Source: Metridium senile
Taxonomy: Eukaryota; Cnidaria; Anthozoa; Actiniaria; Metridiidae
DNA: 64,000 nucleotides
NCBI GenBank assembly: GCA_949775045.1
Contig: OX459107.1
Location: forward strand, 8,610,750-8,674,749
Direction: 5' to 3'
The notes under the pieces were generated by a model, which saw only the letters and a list, made by a program, of their open reading frames with translations, was not told the origin of the DNA and did not search any database. Positions 12,701 to 25,300 of this stretch are shown in pieces. Numbering within the stretch: position 1 is the stretch's first letter; each line of letters starts with the position of its first letter. The translations under genes were made by a program, and so were the position numbers.

Positions 12701-13289
12701 GCCATCACCATCACCATCACCATCACCATCACCATCACCATCACCATCACCATCACCATCATGATGATGTTTTAATTGTTGCCAATATTTTAACGTTATG
12801 TTTCAGAGTGAGTTTACTTACCATAGTTTGCTGTGGTCCAATAAAACTTCCTATAATCTAACAGCCGGTCAAACCGGTTTTGATAACTACCAAACCAAGA
12901 TGCCAAGTTACTGGGCCATGCCTTTTCAGAAACTCTGTGTTGGTTTCAAAGTCAATGACGTTCTTAACTGGGCTGTTATCCCATATACTGCTTCATCTCT
13001 CTACGACGTTATTGCAGATGGGCAGTATCGCCCCATTAAACTTGGTAGAGCTAAATGGATATCTTTAATTCCTGGATCTCGGTTACAGTCATATTGCAAC
13101 CAGAAAGGGTTTAATAATCACGGATTTGCAAGAATAGGTATCAGAAGTAACAATGAAAACCACTGTCGTAATTGTGACAGTGGAAGTGGTTTGGGCATGA
13201 GAAAGTACTACTCATGTGGTAGCTTTTGCGTCTATGCATGCGGTGGTAGACAACGTATATCAGCCTTTGGATACATTATGATTCAATGA
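6752..13289 (+). CDS. USOMP5-like secreted protein gene B (SP-PAN-EGF-fibrinogen-like)
   Basis: Five exons: 6752-7078, 11823-11934, 12337-12370, 12489-12615, 12807-13289. Total 1083 nt, 360 residues, all phases consistent. Exon 1 encodes a signal peptide (MCFYIVYLLLVLTAVHNIKS) and a PAN/apple-like domain (about residues 27-109, Cys in KMGCFSECVGVYWCQ). Exon 2 is one EGF-like domain with six Cys (about 110-147). Exon 3 is a linker. Exons 4-5 form the fibrinogen-like module starting GGGGWTLAMKIDGSK and ending SAFGYIMIQ. The ATG at 6752 is the first in frame after a stop and begins the signal peptide. AATAAA occurs at 13527-13532. The 4.7-kb first intron holds several transposon remnants. Probably secreted; a calcification or matrix role is known only for coral relatives and is inference here. 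Confidence 0.88.
7290..7376 (+). pseudogene. Partial duplicate of the PAN exon end
   Basis: The stretch TTGACAAAAATGAGAAAAAT and what follows mirrors the 3' end of exon 1 of gene B plus its splice donor (7038-7090), including the flanking intron bases (TTAAATG...TTATCGA). It has indels and an in-frame stop before its GTAAAT, so it is a broken tandem copy and not a usable exon. Confidence 0.7.
7436..7641. mobile_element. MITE with TTA target duplication (PIF/Harbinger type), copy 1
   Basis: Left end AGGCCCGTGCAAACG and right end CGTTTAATCAGGGCT form short inverted termini, flanked by TTA on both sides (7433-7435, 7642-7644). The interior is rich in CCAACATGTTG palindromes. No coding capacity. 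Confidence 0.6.
8945..9087. mobile_element. Foldback repeat, family 1
   Basis: Inverted arms ATTAACCTCGC...GTACGGGAAAATATCAGACC and its complement at 9040-9087. A second, shorter member sits at 30684-30805 and a related one near 50060-50150. Confidence 0.7.
9266..9330 (-). mobile_element. tRNA-like SINE remnant
   Basis: On the minus strand it reads TGGTGGAGTAGTGGGC (A-box-like) then GGTCCAGGTTCGACC (B-box-like), with tRNA-like spacing. Related fragments lie in introns of gene A (about 551-600) and gene B (about 12200-12265). It does not fold into an intact tRNA by eye. Confidence 0.4.
9511..11294. other. Intron 1 of gene B, no separate gene seen
   Basis: AT-rich sequence with a 171-codon minus-strand frame at 9511-10026 and a 90-codon plus-strand frame at 10454-10726. 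Neither has recognisable domains, splice-linked neighbours or a good start context, so neither is called. Confidence 0.55.
11305..11443. mobile_element. Small MITE with GGGGCCGTTTGTACGAAGGG termini
   Basis: Left end GGGGCCGTTTGTACGAAGGG and right end CCCTTCGTACAACCGGCCCC are nearly perfect inverted repeats. Interior palindromes contain GGATAA/TTATCC motifs. No convincing target duplication was found. Confidence 0.7.
12703..12762. repeat. (CATCAC)n microsatellite in the last intron of gene B
   Basis: About nine CATCAC units at the position corresponding to the giant hexamer array of gene A. A (GGAT)n tract at 12404-12432 likewise matches 718-752 of gene A. Confidence 0.93.
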
Positions 13290-13301
13290 ACACATTAGCA
13301 T

Positions 13302-13435
13302 CAGCCTTGTGATGCATCCAATGAACTCCTTAACATCAGCCTTGTAGTACAACCAATGAACTCCTTACTCCTTAACATCAGCCTTGTGATACATCCAATG
13401 AACTCCTTGACATCAGCCTTGTGATACAAGGTATC
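13302..13435. repeat. Short 35-bp minisatellite downstream of gene B
   Basis: About four units of the minisatellite found after gene A (CATCAGCCTTGTGATACATC followed by CAATGAACTCC). It was either co-duplicated with the gene and stayed small or shrank. Confidence 0.88.
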
Positions 13436-13619
13436 AGGGGACCTTCGTGACCAATGTTCAATAACTCCTCATAGCACGCTAACTACTGAAGTAATCACTA
13501 TAAAAGTATACATTTTCTTAAAGCTGAATAAATGGAGATTGCAACTATGTGATTTGTTTTGAAGAAATATGGCTTTCTTTTTTTTAATGGGTAACGTATG
13601 ATTTTTGACCGCTAATTTT

Positions 13620-13884
13620 TAAGAAGTTCCAGGAACACCGGATTTCAACCGATTTCGTTCAAACTTTGCACAATTAATGATTAATACCTCAAGTCTAAAA
13701 CCGTGCCTCATTTTTTTTATATCTTGTCGCGTTTTGAAGTTATTGTAAAATTTCTATAAAAATACCGAAAAATCGATATTTTTATAGAAATTTTACAATA
13801 ACTTCATAACGCGACAAGATATCAAAAAAATGAGGCACGGTTTTAGACTTGAGGTGTTAATCATCAATTGTCCTGGAACTTCTT
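13620..13884. mobile_element. Foldback element with about 100-bp arms
   Basis: The sequence TTAATACCTCAAGTCTAAAA onward is repeated inverted after a few central bases (centre near 13775). The outer ends AAGAAGTTCCAGGA / TCCTGGAACTTCTT also match, but the left arm carries about 36 bases missing from the right. No ORF. Confidence 0.85.
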
Positions 13885-13915
13885 AAATAAAAGCAGAACA
13901 GTTAGAACAATGTTA

Positions 13916-14078
13916 GGCCCGGGCAAACGGTTTCAACATTTGCTTCAACAAACGTTCGATTTTGTTGATGATGGCAATGTTTTAACGCTTTTAAAAAAAG
14001 AAAGCGTTTAATCATTGCCATTCAACAAAATCGAACGGATGTTGAAGCATGCAATGTTGAAACCGTTGGCCCGGGCCC
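13916..14078. mobile_element. MITE with TTA target duplication (PIF/Harbinger type), copy 2
   Basis: Inverted termini GGCCCGGGCAAACGGTTTCA / TGAAACCGTTGGCCCGGGCC, flanked by TTA (13913-13915 and 14079-14081). The subterminal ACATTTGCTTCAACA is shared with the copy at 35796-36000. Confidence 0.8.
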
Positions 14079-15619
14079 TTAATAAGCCATCGCAAGAACA
14101 AGACACGTTGTACGAATTGGTTCTACCAAGGCAGTGTACAACACAAGGAATAGCCATTACCAATGAGAAAAACAGCGAAACTATTTTAAAACCAAAAGCC
14201 ATTGCTAAGACGCAAAGGAGCAACGAAAAAGAAACAACCTGGCTTTCGATGTATTAGTATGAGAATAAAACAAACAAGCTGGGGAATACATAGAACAGCA
14301 AACAACAAGCGAAAGAATATCAAAGTACTCGATGTAAAACCCATAGTGTTTTTAAAAAGGAAAGAAACGAAAATTGTTGTTAATAGAATTAAGACGGTGC
14401 AGTGTATAAAGTCAGAAGATCCAAGTTGGAAGGACTGTACAACCCGGACAATTTTTTTAAAAACATACGTTCGTGTAAATCGTTTAATTAGTAGTCAATA
14501 TGCACACTGTAATACTTTTCTATCTATAGAATAAATAAACTATACAAAGAACTATTATAGTCTGGTCGAATCTCTTTGTTTGCCTTATCAACCAAATCAA
14601 CTGACAAGCAGAACAGTAATTTTGACTTCTTTTAAAATAGGTTTATCGCTTCGCTGCATTTTCCCTCGGTCTCATGTTTTCCTCTAAAACTCTATATATT
14701 TTCGTATTCGCATAACCCCCTTTTTCGTTCTTTTTGAAGATTTTTAAAACTAGTCAAGTCCGTAAATTCTGTAGATCCATGGTTGTGGAATCCAACCACG
14801 CTGAGCAGAGTGTTTATAATCCATTGTTTCGGTTGAAAATTCGCAATAATCTGCAGGAGGCAGCATTGCTTTTATGTAATGGTTGACCACGTGACTGATG
14901 GTTCTCCGATTGCTCTCCGATTGCTCTCCGATTGCTCTCCTGCTCTCCTGCTCTCCTGCTCTCCTGCTCTCCTTATATATTGCATGCACGGTTAATCTTT
15001 TGAAAATTAACTGTCTTTGTTACATTTGTTTTTATTTCTAAGTCATAAGAATGACGAGGTGAATATCGCGGAATAATAACCGAGACAAAGTCGTGGTTAT
15101 ATTTCGTTGATATTTCTTGGAGAACATCGGCATATTTTTTGAGAACCACCTATTATCACCTGTCACCTGTGTATACATTTCCATTATAGCCATTGAATAA
15201 AAACTACTTCACAGTAGCAGTTTGATTTTATTACCGGATGGAAATGGTGTTTGAACTTCCGAAGTAGCCGTTCGATATTATTTCAGTAATGGATGTAGTA
15301 TTTGCGATTTTAAACACTTTTCTCGTTTTACTTGATTACTCAACAGAAGACAATTTTCTGTCATGGATATATATATAGTGTTTGCGCTCTATTCCACAGT
15401 AGCACTTGTTGGAGCAACTCGCGGTCACTATAGAAGTTCAAGTAGCAGCACTTTTTAAAAACGACGCAATAACACCTCTAAAATTGATAACTGTAATTCT
15501 TTTTACTGTATGGTCTTCCAATATATCTCATCAAAAATAGGTACGAATGCTTGGAAAATAAAACATTTTGGTTGAAGAAACGTAATATACTATGAATGAA
15601 AAACCAACCAACAAAGAAA
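14079..15619. other. Intergenic between genes B and C
   Basis: AT-rich. Contains a short (TGCTCTCC)n / (GATTGCTCTCC)n tract at about 14906-14972. A 110-codon frame at 14202-14534 shows no domain and is taken as chance. No gene is supported. Confidence 0.55.
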
Positions 15620-16150
15620 TTTTAAAGTACAATCTGTTCAAAATGCTGCTGCTCGTTTAATAATTTTATCAAGAAAACACGATCATATCACACCTATTTT
15701 AATCGATTTACACTGGTTACCTGTGTTTGAACGCATTTAAAAACTCAAGATCCTTCTCCTAACCTATTAAAGTTTACATGATCAAGCTCCATCCAAGACT
15801 GATTTGATATGCCGCTATACCCTTCAAAAAACCTTCGTTCTTCATTTGAAATTCTTTTCCAACAACCTTACTTTAATTTCAAGTCATATGGTCACATTTC
15901 TTTTTGTGTTGCTGCAACTAAACTTTGGTCACTTTGGACGTACTGAACTCTCTTCCTTCAAGCATCCGTTCTTCTTCTAATTCACAAACTTTTAAATCAA
16001 ATCTTAAAACACATTTATTTAAATCTGCCTTTGCAATTAGGCTTGATAATTCTTCGTTACTGGCTTTTATTTATCTTTATTGCAAAGCGCCTAGAGCAGA
16101 CTTTGATAGGCGCTATACAAATTATTATTATTACTATTATTATTGTTATT
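15620..16150 (+). pseudogene. 5'-truncated LINE, 3' end (CR1/L2-like)
   Basis: Broken frames still read VQSVQNAAARLI, HDHITPILIDLHWLP and, nearer the end, FKSNLKTHLFKSAF, which are the usual C-terminal residues downstream of the reverse transcriptase in this LINE type. It ends in GATAGGCGCTATACAAATTA and an (ATT)n tail. Stops and frameshifts make it dead. A second, better preserved copy lies at 26035-26812. Confidence 0.85.
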
Positions 16151-16382
16151 ATAAGGAGCAACACAGTTCAAAGGAATCCGTACGAGTAAATTTTCTTAAT
16201 CAAACTTGACAATATAAAGGTGCTAGTTTCTCTGCCTTATATAAGAGTGCAAATGTCTCTTTGATGCCGCAGAGGAAAGTCAACAACTTGTCATCAGTTA
16301 GCTAATTTGATATTGTAAGGATTCACCTGCTCTCAGTCAAACCATTGAAGATCAATAATGACCTTTTAACTAAACGAACACC

Positions 16383-19300
16383 ATGTATGTTTTTTCTTGC
16401 TTGATCTTCTGGGTTTTATTCCTAGTTTTTTGGACATCAGTCTTGGGTAAGTTTGATAGTTATTCAATAGAGTAATCAACATAGATTAATGATATTATGT
16501 CCACTCCATTTTTTCCGTGGCGTGTCTCTACAGTGTCCGTGATTTTTTCTAGTCATCTCTTTCTTCTCTTTATACTTTCCCATCTATTTCTCTAATCTCA
16601 GTGAATAAATGGATGGATGGATGGATGGATGGATGGATGGATGGATGGATGGATGGATGGATGGATGGATGGATGGATGAATGGATGAATGATTGAGTGA
16701 ATGGGTAAATGAATGAACGAGTGAATGAATATATGGATAGATGAATGGATAAATTAATGAATTAATGAACGAACGAATAAAAAGATGGATGAATAAAAGA
16801 AACAAACGAACGAATGAAAAGATGGATGAATAAAGAAACAAACGAACGAATGAAAAGATGGATGAATAAAGAAACAAACGAACGAATGAAAAGATGGATG
16901 AATAAAGAAACAAACGAACGAATGAAAAGATGGATGAATAAAAGAAACAAACGAACGAATGAAAAGATGGATGAATAAAGAAACAAACGAACGAATGAAA
17001 AGATGGATGAATAAAAGAAACAAACGAACGAATGAAAAGATGGATGAATAAAAGAAACAAACGAACGAATGAAAAGATGGATGAATAAAGAAACAAACGA
17101 ACGAATGAAAAGATGGATGAATAAAAGAAACAAACGAACGAATGAAAAGATGGATGAATAAAAGAAACAAACGAACGAATGAAAAGATGGATGAATAAAA
17201 GAAACAAACGAACGAATGAAAAGATGGATGAATAAAAGAAACAAACGAACGAATGAAAAGATGGATGAATAAAAGAAACAAACGAACGAATGAAAAGATG
17301 GATGAATAAAAGAAACAAACGAACGAATGAAAAGATGGATGAATAAAAGAAACAAACGAACGAATGAAAAGATGGATGAATAAAGAAACAAACGAACGAA
17401 TGAAAAGATGGATGAATAAAAGAAACAAACGAACGAATGAAAAGATGGATGAATAAAGAAACAAACGAACGAATGAAAAGATGGATGAATAAAAGAAACA
17501 AACGAACGAATGAAAAGATGGATGAATAAAAGAAACAAACGAACGAATGAAAAGATGGATGAATAAAAGAAACAAACGAACGAATGAAAAGATGGATGAA
17601 TAAAGAAACAAACGAACGAACGAAAAGATGGATGAATAAAAGAAACAAACGAACGAATGAAAAGATGGATGAATAAAGAAACAAACGAACGAACGAAAAG
17701 ATGGATGAATAAAAGAAACAAACGAACGAATGAAAAGATGGATGAATAAAAGAAACAAACGAACGAATGAAAAGATGGATGAATAAAAGAAACAAACGAA
17801 CGAATGAAAAGATGGATGAATAAAGAAACAAACGAACGAATGAAAAGATGGATGAATAAAAGAAACAAACGAACGAATGAACGAATGAATTAATGAACGA
17901 ACGAACGAACGAGTGAATGAATGAATTGATGAATGATTGATTGATTGATTGAATGAACGAATAAATAAACGAATGAACGAACGAATGAACGAACAAACGA
18001 GTGAATGGATGTATAAAGGAACCAACCAACGAATGAATAATACAAATGAGCAAACGAAAGAATTAATTAATCAACGAAAAAAATGAATGCCATACTGGCT
18101 TCAAAACCTTAAAACTGGTCATTAAAGAACACTCTTGTCAAGTTTACTATCATTCACTGATCTTTTGCTAAAATGTACCACTATTTACGATGATTTTCAG
18201 CTAACTGTGGTAAAAGACTTGAATATGCATTCACGTTAAAAGATAAAATACTGGTCAATCATACCTTTAAGTCTTTACCTGCGAGAGAAGAAAGTTCTTG
18301 TCAAATCTACTGCCATGAAAATGATCATTGTATCTCGTATACCTTTAATGGACTTGTTTGTAATCTGAGTGACTCTGATCACATCATGCACCCTGAGCAC
18401 CTTCTGGACTCATCGCACTCGATCTACAGGAGCATAAAGGTAAAACCACAGGGAGCCCAATACATCATATACATTAACTGAAAAAACAACTGAGTTAGCC
18501 TCCTCTGCAGTTGACATATCGAACTTCCTATACAGTAAAACCCCGCGTATAAGAACCTAGATTTTTTCAAGTCAGCCTGAGCAGGTTCTTATATAACTGG
18601 TGCTTATAGTCAAACAAGCTCACGCGTTGACCCCTAGAGTCGACTAATGATTTGAATGTTTAATTGTCGATTTCATTTTTCAGTTGAATTTTGCATCGTA
18701 CGTCGAAAACGAAGAGTGCAAAATTCAAATCAAATTCGAATTTTGATTGGTTAATGATTAACACAGGAAGACCAAGAAAGCTTGGCGGCTAAGGAATATT
18801 TTCCGTGTTTACGTGCCAGGAAGGCATTATCGAATACTATTCGACAAGATATCGTTTACAGCGCAAAGCCCAAAAGTATGACCGGCGATAATTTATTCAT
18901 ATTTTCTCTACATCTTTTCAATCAACTCCTCTAGATTAAATGTCAACATTTCACACTGTGAATCACAAGACAAGAATGATGTCAATCTTCAGATGAATTT
19001 TGAGGTTAAAATAGCTAGAATGAAGTCCATTTGAATCCAAAGCAGCTACAGACAAATATGTCAAAAGAATGTGAATAAATTATCTGCGGTCACACTTTTG
19101 GGCTTTGCGCTGTAACTAAGCAATAGTTGTTTATCTAACAAAGATATTTGAGTCCTTCAATCGACATATCTAACTGGGAGTCTAGAAGACACTTGAAGAA
19201 GAAAATATAAGGAGTTTACTAACGATAACATTCGTCAAGTGATTGAAATTGAAGCTCAAAAACTCAAAATTTGAGATAGACTTCTTCTCCAAGGTTTTTA

Positions 19301-22300
19301 CCCACCTTTGTTTTATCTGATTTATTTTATCAAATCACAAGTCGAATTTCGAACGGATTCTTTGTTTGAATATTGCAATATTCGGTTAATCCCATTCGCA
19401 CAAATAAAACGAATAATCGACTAATGATTTGATTAATCGACTCTAGGGGTCAACGCGTGAGCTTGTTTGACTGTAACTTGAAATCAGGCTATCTAGGTGC
19501 TATTAGCATCACTCACTTCATCATTACAACACCTTTCTTACTATTTTATTTACATACAGGTCAATGTTTTTGCACATGGCTCTTTTTTACAAACAAAAAA
19601 AACAAATAAAAATTTCAGCCTGAAAGGTTCTTAAATTTTAGGTTCTTTAATATACGCGGGGTTTTACTGTATTGGACTTCCTTTGCCGACAAAGGGAAAA
19701 TTAGGACTAGGGACGAAAGGATGGAGGAAAAGATAAGAAGGGTAAAGTCCTTCTCGTCTTTTCTCCACAGGAATGCAAAAACAAAAAAAGCGAAAAGAGA
19801 GCGATAAATAGCTGCTGACAAGGCTACGGTTAAATACTGATTATTCAAATACTAGCAGTCAGGACTAAAAGCCGGTAAAAATCGATACATACGCAAAACC
19901 TGAAGTATCGTTTAACCCAGTTATTTGAGCAACCACTACTCAGTCGCTTTTGTAGTGAGCAAACTGTAGATGCATCGATTTACTCATCAGTTATTTGAGT
20001 AACCACTACTCAGTCGCTTTTGCGATTTACTCAGCTATTTTCAAAAGTAACCACTATCAGATTTGCAATGCAAGCAAAGCCCAGTACTACAATATGTGAA
20101 AGTTCAGGCCTTGAGAAAAAGAAAGCCGACACTTTCAGTGATTATCAATATATATATATTGTTTGTTTTTTTTCCATGCAGCATAGTTGCAGATGTACCA
20201 GTAAGAACACAACGTGTAGGATCAACTTTGGTGACGGAACTCATCGATGCGAGTGTAAAACTGGTTTTACTGGGAGACATTGTGAAATCAGTAAGTCTAA
20301 TTAATTGTACTGGCAATAAAACCAAATGTTATATATCTGTTTCAAAAATCGTCGCAATCAAATCTACTGTCCATACTCGAAGTCTGCAGACAGGTCGGTA
20401 ATATGAACATAATCCCCACCGTCGTCTATCAGTGCAACAACTTGTTACAGGCCCGTAGCAAGGTAAATTTATCTGGGGGGGACTTACTAAATCTTTATCG
20501 GACGATTTCAAGACCTGCTTTGGGTTCTAAAGTCCACGTAATTTAATGCAATTTACTGCGTTTTAAGACAAATTTTTTTAAGAAATGAGATACAACATAA
20601 GACAATTTTAGGCGATTTAAGAAGTTTTGGGGCGCGGTTTTAGGCATTTTGGGACAATTTTAGGCATTTTGGGGCGATTCTAGGCGTTTTTGGGGCGATT
20701 CTAGGCGATTTGGGGGCAATTTTAGGTGTTCTTGGGCGATTTTAGGCGACTTTAGGACCCGAGGCAAGCCTAAAAGAAGTCTTTGTGTACAGCTAAATCG
20801 TTGTCCACCCAACAAATACAACTACAAACTGTTCTTTTCCTGAAATATGATTGACCTAAATGGTAAATAAATAAATAGTCCAGTTTCACGTTATCTAGCA
20901 CCACTGTTCTATTTGATGTTGAAGGCACATATCCACAGGTTAAGGCCTCGATTTGATCGGAAAGTATTTCCAAGCCAAGCACGGGAAAATACTACCGCTA
21001 AACAGTAGAAAACATATTTATTCTAATAAAATAACTTTTGTATCCCCTATTATATTTATAAAAAGCTGATACAGCTATTTCAAAAAACGTAGAATACTGA
21101 ATATTGCATACTGAATAGTGCATTGCAAGACCCAAATGCATTTTTGGACAGAAAATATTGTTTAAAGTGAAATAAATAATAATTAGTTATTATATTCTTA
21201 GTGCATTCCATTCTAAACAATATACAAGCTAGTTATGGGGAGTAAATATCGATGTATATTTATATTTCATCAAAATTAATAAGACCCACAATGCCCTTTG
21301 GTCTTGGAATGCACTATTCAGTATTCAACGTTTTTTGAAATAGCTGTATATATTTGTAAATACTAAGTTAACACTACCCGCCTCGACTAGCTCCGCTATT
21401 TGCGGGTATGTGCATGTATATTAGTTTTGTAATTTTATGTTGAAATCAAAATAAATTCTATGTATGTATGTAAAACAGTAGATTTATTCCACATCGAGAT
21501 TATCCCTGTAAAAATGTGCCTTTTGTCAAATTGTACAGCGGTGTTAGATAACGCGAAACTGGATCTCAATTTTTCATTATCTTTGACAGACATAAATGAT
21601 TGTGAATCCAATCCTTGTAAGAACGGAGCCACTTGTGAAGATCACGTGAACGCATACCATTGCGCATGCCTGGCAGATTTTGCAGGAAAGAACTGTCAAA
21701 TGAGTGAGTGCATGATCATGCATGATTCAATTTCATCATAATCTATTGCTTCGGCAGATAATACATAATGTATAATAATAAATATAAAATCTATCAGCTT
21801 CGGCGCTCGTTTGAAAAATCATCGCAATCAAATCTACTGTCCATGCTCTGAAGTTTGCAAAGGATGTCGGGAATATGAACACCATTGTCTATTGTTTCCT
21901 TTTACTCCAACTAAGGGCTAAAGCTCGAAACGTCAGTGAAGTTAAGTCAACATTTTTTACGGTGTTACAACTTTCATTATATTACCTATCGTTTATATCA
22001 AACACCGATGCAGCCTAGTTTCCATTTATTGTTTCGGCAGATTGTTAATACAATACAATACAATATATGTTTATTTAGTACCTGGTATATACATTTGTTA
22101 ATTTAAATGTCAAAAAAATGTTTACATGAATAAAGGTACATGCTAACTATAATAACCATATTGGTTAGCTTAAGATAGGTTAATTATTGTTACAAAACTT
22201 ATATTGAGATACTACACGCGCTCTGATTGGCTGGCTACTATGTCTATACCAGAGGATGGAGACACGCTCAGCTTTTCGTTTCCTGTTTTGTATAAGTTAG

Positions 22301-25300
22301 AAACTCATGGTTGTTTTGAAGTCACCGGCGTTTTACCTAACAAAATAGTTTCTCTTTAACATTTTCCACTTCTTTGTAGTTAAGCTTACGTCATGTAAAG
22401 ATGTTCTAAGTAAAACCAGGTAAGAATATGTCTTTTTGATTCATCGATTGGTTATAAGAACAATTGTGAAAACCTTCCCAATGTGAAAATAAGCCAGTTA
22501 TGGGCCCGCCTAGCCTGCTGTGCAGACTCCTGGCGAATTCTTTGAGCGCAAACAAATAGTCTGCACAGCAGGCTAGGGCCCGCCGGCGTTATGGGCCTTC
22601 AGCTCGTGGTTATATGATATATTCACGTCGGGCTTCGCTCTTGGTAAATAACACGAGCTGAAGCTAAGGCCGATAACTCTTACATTTAGAGAGTGATTGT
22701 TTTTTTTTTCAGCTATCGTGAAAACAAGGCCTACACTCTCATCATTGATAACAAACCCACAAAAATCTACTGTCATTTGACTAATGATATCTGTGGAACT
22801 GGGGGATGGACGCTGGTCATGAAGATAGACGGCTCAAAGGTAAAAATACAAAGTTATTGCTTAGGGGTGGACCATTTGACTTTGGGGGAGGGGGGGGGGG
22901 ATTTGGTCCGTGTAGGAAATTTTTTTTAGCCCGCTGGCATGCGCACGGAATTTATTTTATAGAAAAGCAAAGATTTCAGTGGCGATTTTGGCTTGCAGGA
23001 AATTTTTTTTCGAAATAACCCCCCCCCCAAGAGTTAAATGGTCCTCCCCTTATTAGAGCAAAAACTCTATTTCTTTGAAATACAAATTACCATCAGTTTA
23101 GTCTATATATATATATACATAAAAAAAGTTGTAACGCGGTATCGGTTTCCTACGGAGCCCTCTAGGGGACATGTAAATTTGTTTTTCTGTCGAGTTTTTG
23201 GACGACTTTTTGGTCAAGTTTTAGGTCGACTTTTTTTTCTGTCGAGTTTTTGGTCAAGTTTTTGGTCGACTTTTTTTTTTCTGTCGAGTTTTTGGTCAAG
23301 TTTTTGGTCGACTTTTTGGTCGAGTTTTTGGACGAGTTTTTGGACGAGTTTTTGGTCGAGTTTTTGGTCGAGTTTTTGGACGAGTTTTTGGTCGAGTTTT
23401 TGGACGAGTTTTTGGTCGAGTTTTTGGACGAGTTTTTGGACAAGTTGGGCTTCCTGTGCTTTAAACAGCGCATGCTTACAAAAACGTCCCGCGCATCGAA
23501 CGAGAGCAAGATGGCGGAGTCGTCTATAGCTGAGGTAAGTTAAAAGCTTAATCCAACCTAATTATAACTTGAAGCTGTATACAAATTGTATGAAAAAATA
23601 AGTGCAAAACTTGCTTTTGATTAGTTCGTCGATTCGAAGGCTAGACTGTACAGACGCTATAATATACAATTAATAGTTCTCTAGGGTTCTCTCTATTACG
23701 CACTGTCGAATGTTATTACAACAGATTTGTTTATAAATAGTTCTATTACAAAGACGATCACTATTCTTGGCTTTAGTAACTTTTCAGTTGTATCGCTTGA
23801 GTATTTAAGGTCTATTTTCATTCACAAACAAGCTCCATTTCTCATGTATACCAGTTTGTATTTGTATTACATCGCACATGGCGTCCGAGCTGTCATCGGA
23901 ATCTCATGAATTATTAATGATTTTTTTAAATTATGTTGCAGGTTTGCCAGCTCAAGTGATTGAATATGCCATATGTTACTGATAGTTATAATTCAAGATA
24001 TATTTTTTATAGTTTATATTTAATTGTATGATTAAGAGCAATATACCATATGTTACTGATAGTTATAATTCAAGATATATTTTTTATAGTTTATATTTAA
24101 TTGTATGATTAAGCTAGAGCAATATGCCATATGTTACAGTTAGTTATAATGAACAAATTCAAAATATAATTGCATGTACATAGTTTAAATTTTTGAAATC
24201 TAAAATTCAAAATTCATTTAATAAAACATGTTCAGGTTAATAGACCAGATACAATTTGTCCATTTATTGTAGCACACACTCACATGGAAATTGAATCCAC
24301 AATGCTTATATACATTTCTATTTAAAAGTAAACACCTGCAAGTAAGAACCGGAAAATTAAGAACCTGTTAGCCTCAAATTTGTCATTTAAACTACCATTG
24401 ATAACTCCAAAAAATTGAGGTTCTTACTTGCGGGTGTTCACTGTATAAACGAGTTGCACGTTTTCCAGATCTTGTTGTCACATTAGTTGTCATTAATTTT
24501 TTACATTTCTTTTGATCTGATTTTATGCACAAAAACGTTTTGCCCTCCCCTTAAGACTTGCACATTTCTTTGTGGCCCTCCCTTTTAGCCTGCATAAAAA
24601 ATAATGACCCTCCCCCCATTTTCACCAGCCCTCCCCCCCCCCCCCCCTCTAATTTTTGACCAGTCCCTAAATAGTAACGACTCAATAATGTGTGGAAATA
24701 GATTTAATAGACTATTAACTATTAACTCTGTTAGAACTAAAGAAAATAATTTGGCTTATATCTTTGCTATTTTGTCTATTAAAGCCAAATACAATATTTT
24801 GGCATCTTCAGGACAGGTCGGCATGTGAAGATTTTCTTCGCTTATGATAATGTGAGCCAGTTCATAAAATTCAGGGATGCAGTCTTGTGAAATAGAATGG
24901 CTACAAAGTAACTGCTCACACACATTTATGTCGGTGTTCTCAACCTTAATAATAAGGTCTTGTGTATATGTTACCTCAGGAAGAGCATACAGCAGATCAG
25001 GACGTCCAGCAGGTGAATTACAGGTTTTAGATGGTCTGATTCTATGATTGTTCCATAGTCTAGCAACTCTTATGAGTTCTTCCCTAATAATGTCCATATA
25101 ACAAAACTTTAAGCACTCTACATGTAATATGTTGGAATCACAATAAAGGCCACTTGCTCGAAGGCTTTTGAAGTGATCCATCCACCAATTTGTACACCCT
25201 TTTCTCAACTGGCTCCACCATGCTTCTATTCTTTGATTAGAGACCGAACGACCATAAAGAAAGCTCTTGTCACCAGCAAATGAATCACAAGAATTTCTTC

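Larger units (their letters stand above)
18533..19669. mobile_element. pogo/Tigger-like MITE, outermost of three nested elements
   Basis: Inverted termini CAGTAAAACCCCGCGTATAA and complement, flanked by TA (18531-18532, 19670-19671). TA duplications and the CAGT start are as in Tc1/mariner-pogo elements. No transposase. Similar termini bound 52586-52994 and, degraded, 24325-24443. Confidence 0.8.

Noticed and set aside
14202..14534. 110-codon plus frame
   Set aside because: Basic, low-information peptide with no recognisable motif.
16584..18053. Three long minus-strand frames (up to 489 codons)
   Set aside because: Phe/Ser/His/Val repeats from the 36/37-bp minisatellite; all three frames are open, which reflects composition.
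23038..23543. Plus and minus frames rich in Phe-Trp-Ser or Glu-Phe-Leu at both ends of the 4-kb transposon
   Set aside because: Translations of the 12-bp terminal repeat units; the same peptides arise inverted at 26676-27192.
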